From assembly GCA_003415625.1 (NCBI GenBank), contig PYIU01000001.1:6822210-6886209 (forward strand): a stretch of 64,000 nucleotides of DNA. The letters run 5' to 3'. The notes under the pieces are model-generated. The model was not told the DNA's origin and made no database searches. It was given only the letters and a program-made list of their open reading frames with translations. Below are positions 61,201 to 64,000 of the stretch, piece after piece (within the stretch, counting starts at the first letter, position 1; every line of letters starts with the position of its first letter). The DNA comes from Aquanectria penicillioides. Lineage: Eukaryota > Ascomycota > Sordariomycetes > Hypocreales > Nectriaceae. Made by a program: the position numbers and the translations under genes.

Positions 61201-64000
61201 TAAAAATATAGCTTAATATAATACTTTATTTAACCTAAAATAAAGAAAGGCATTAATAGCTAAAAGATACTTTAAAACCTAAAAAGATAGATATAGCTTT
61301 AAAGTGATATTGCTTTAGCCCTATTATAATTTCTTTCTTTTAATTGCCTTAAGTAAGATTCTTTAGCTATTAGCTATATTAAAAAGGTAATTATATTAAT
61401 AAAATGCTTTTTTTTAAAACCTTAAGTAAATAATTAAAATATTAAATTTATTATAATAAACCTTATAATATAATTAATAAATATAAACTAAATGCTATAA
61501 AATATTAAGAATTTATTATATAATTATATTAAATTTTATAAATTAATAGATTTATTCTTTATAATTTAATTATAAAAAGCTTTTAATAGCAATAGGCTTT
61601 TAGCTAGCTTCTTTAAAGTATATAGTAGGCCCTTTTTAAAAGCCCTTATTATTATTATTAATATAAGTATTACATTTAAATATTTTCTATAATACTTTTA
61701 TTATATAATTATTATTATTATTTTTAAATTAAATAAAATAATAGCCTAAAAATATATAGTATTTAAATAAAGATCTATTTTCTTTTTTAATATTATTAAT
61801 AAAGTAATAAAGTTAATAATAGCCTAATAAATAGTAATAATAGCTAAAAACCTAAATATACTTTTTAATAGCTAAATAAAAAATAGGCCCTAAAGGTTTA
61901 TAAAGCTAGCCTTTATAATTATAATAAAAGCAATATATATAGTATAGGCCTATAGTAAAATAGTATCTTTTCTTTAATTAAACTTTACTATAGCCTTTAA
62001 TTTAATTAACTATAAAAGGCTTATAGCCACTCTTTATAATTAAGGCTATTTATAATAATTATTAATTTAGCTTTTTAGCTATTTATTTAAATATATAATA
62101 TACCTTTAACTTAATAATAAATTATTTAAACCTTATAGTATTAAAGCTAGCATTCTATAAGGCTTATTGCTTTTTTTTATTCTTTTTATTATATTTATAT
62201 TAAGGCTTTATATAATATTTAAAAAAGTCTTTAAAATTATAATAATTAAATTTATTAATAATATAAATATATTTATATTTAAGAAAAATATAATAAAGAT
62301 TTAAGCCTAACTTAAAGCTATATAAATAATATATATATTTTAGGCCTTTATTAATAATATAACCTTTAAATCTATTAAGGCCTAGCTTTTTTATTTTTTT
62401 TATTAATATTAAAAATATTAAGTTTAATTAACTTTTATTTATAATATAATCTAGCTATAAGAATTCTATTAATTCCTTAAGTTATAGCTATATAGAAAAC
62501 TACTTTAGGGCCTATATATCTTTAAGCTTAAAGGAAAACTTAAGCGCTAAAAGCAGGCTTTTACTGCCTTTATAGTAAGTATATAAAGAGTAAACCTTAA
62601 GGCTGCCTATATAATATATATATATATAATTAAATTTATAATTGCTTATAGTATTAATATATATTATTCTTTTATAAAAAAAGTAATAATTTAAAAAAAT
62701 TTATTAATGCTTTATTTATTTAATAAACTTAAGCCCTTTATATTATTAAAAGAGGCTATAAGGCTATTTTAATTAAATTATTAAAAAGTAAGCTTAAGAT
62801 CTTTTTATTTAATATATATTTTAATAAATAATTTATTTAATTTTAAGGCTAATTATAAGCTTAAGGTATTAAAAAATTTATTCTTTTTATAATTATATTA
62901 ATAATATATTAAATCTATTATTACTATTATAATAGCCTTTAATATAAATTAATATAAAAATATAAAAAGTAGTTTATTAATTAGCTTTTTAATAGAAAAT
63001 ATAAAAAGAATTAAAAATTAATTAAAAATTAAATATTAGCTAATTAAAAATATTAATAGAATTAAGCTAAATTTAAATTTTATAAATAGTATATAAATAA
63101 TAAAATAAAAATAGCTAAAATCTTTTTATTTATATAAAAAAGAAAATTATTTATTTATATAAAAAACTTAAAAAGTATAAAAGTTTTTTATATATTTAAA
63201 TATAAATAAAATATATTAAATTTTAATAGTTTTTCTTTTAAAGAAAAGTCCTTAAAGTAAGTATACTTTAATATTAATATAAAAATGCTATTAAAATAGT
63301 TAGCTATATTATATTATATTACTTACTTTATTTAAGCTAAAAAAAGACTTTATTTAATTTACTTTATAATCTCTTTAAGCTTAAGTAATACTTATTTAAA
63401 GCCTAAATTATATATTGCTTTATTAAATAGCTAGCTTATTTATATATTATATTATACTATAAGTTAGCTATTAAGTTATATTTAGCCTAAAATATGCCTA
63501 CTTTTATACTATTTTTACCTTTTAGCAATTTTTTTACTTAAGTGCTTTAACCTCTTTATTAAAAGAGAAATTAATATACTTAAAAAAACCCTTTAAAAGG
63601 GAAAAAAACTAATCTATTATATAAATAATATATTAAAGCCTACCCCCTTTAATAGTTAAGTCTTTACTTTAGCTTTATTTTAAACTCTATCTTTATTTAT
63701 TGCTATATTTAATTTATACTTATTTACTTTAGTAATACTATATACTTTAAGTTTATATTTTTCTTAAAAGATATAAAATCTATTTTATTCTTTTTATTAT
63801 TCTTTTTATTATTTTTTATTTTATTTTTAAACCTTTTTTACTTTAATTCCTTTTTAGCTTTATTTAAGCTTAAGCTATTATTTAAAGAGTTATATTAAAC
63901 TTTAGATTTTACTATTAGTATTAATTAATATAAACCTATATTAAAATTAACTTTATTTATTACTATTATTACTTTTTAGTGCTATCTATCCTTAAGTAAT
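58230..64000 (+). mobile_element. LINE copy E, 5' end intact, running off the window
   Basis: It begins at the common LINE 5' end (CTTTACCCTTAGAC) near 58,230 and is plus-sense. It aligns with the old LINE through the reverse transcriptase region (about 61.6-62.5 kb) to the window end, where about 0.6-0.8 kb should be missing. It contains an extra tandem duplication at about 60.07-60.88 kb. Frames are destroyed by RIP-type stops. Confidence 0.75.
60069..60885 (+). repeat. Tandem duplication of about 410 bp inside LINE copy E
   Basis: The segments of about 60,069-60,474 and 60,478-60,885 align throughout, for example AATATATACTTTAGCTAGCC and TTTATTTAGGCCTTAATTAT in both. The other LINE copies have this region once. 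The two units differ by transitions and small changes. Confidence 0.65.

Overview
The window is from a filamentous ascomycete (Pezizomycotina; class not resolved). The reasons are short introns (mostly 50-70 nt) with CTAAC/CTAAT-type branch sites, fungal-specific gene families (Sla1, a DUF8035-type protein), and flanks that look like the result of repeat-induced point mutation (RIP): extremely AT/TA-rich repeats whose copies differ almost only by C-to-T and G-to-A changes. The layout is a 17-kb gene island of normal base composition (about 24.8-41.8 kb) between two AT-rich blocks of nested, inactivated transposons (1-24.8 kb and 41.8-64 kb).

The gene island holds seven ordinary, apparently intact genes: AMP deaminase (+), the endocytic adaptor Sla1 (+), a multi-pass TLC-domain membrane protein (-), COG8 of the Golgi tethering complex (+), a mitochondrial carrier of the SLC25A38/Hem25 type (+), an SR-rich coiled-coil protein with a DUF8035-like C-terminus (-), and prefoldin subunit 1 (-). 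I rebuilt all exon-intron structures by hand; every spliced CDS is a multiple of three with GT..AG introns. They are unrelated housekeeping functions with no sign of a pathway cluster. The C-terminus of the TLC protein appears to be read in a shifted frame.

Both AT-rich blocks are dominated by one non-LTR (LINE) retrotransposon of about 6.6 kb, probably Tad1-like. Translating the reverse complement of the least mutated copy gives Gag-type CCHC knuckles and then reverse transcriptase blocks with RIP-type stops and a destroyed FADD box. Copies share an (AATA)n 3' tail, many are 5'-truncated, and several have 13-15 bp target-site duplications that I could match exactly or nearly exactly. The left block is one old plus-sense LINE (1.8-23.3 kb) opened by a miniature LTR element (TRIM), a pogo/Fot1-like DNA transposon, two full-length LINEs and a solo LTR. 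The right block holds further full, truncated and nested LINEs, two more copies of the same 311-bp solo LTR, and a TIR element whose relative also ends at the left edge of the gene island.

The most informative spots are a 5'-truncated LINE insertion at 47,591 whose first ~280 bp are almost untouched by RIP, three solo LTRs of identical length at three grades of RIP, and the TRIM with intact 132-bp LTRs and pol III-like boxes. I found no tRNA, rRNA, CRISPR or secondary-metabolism genes.
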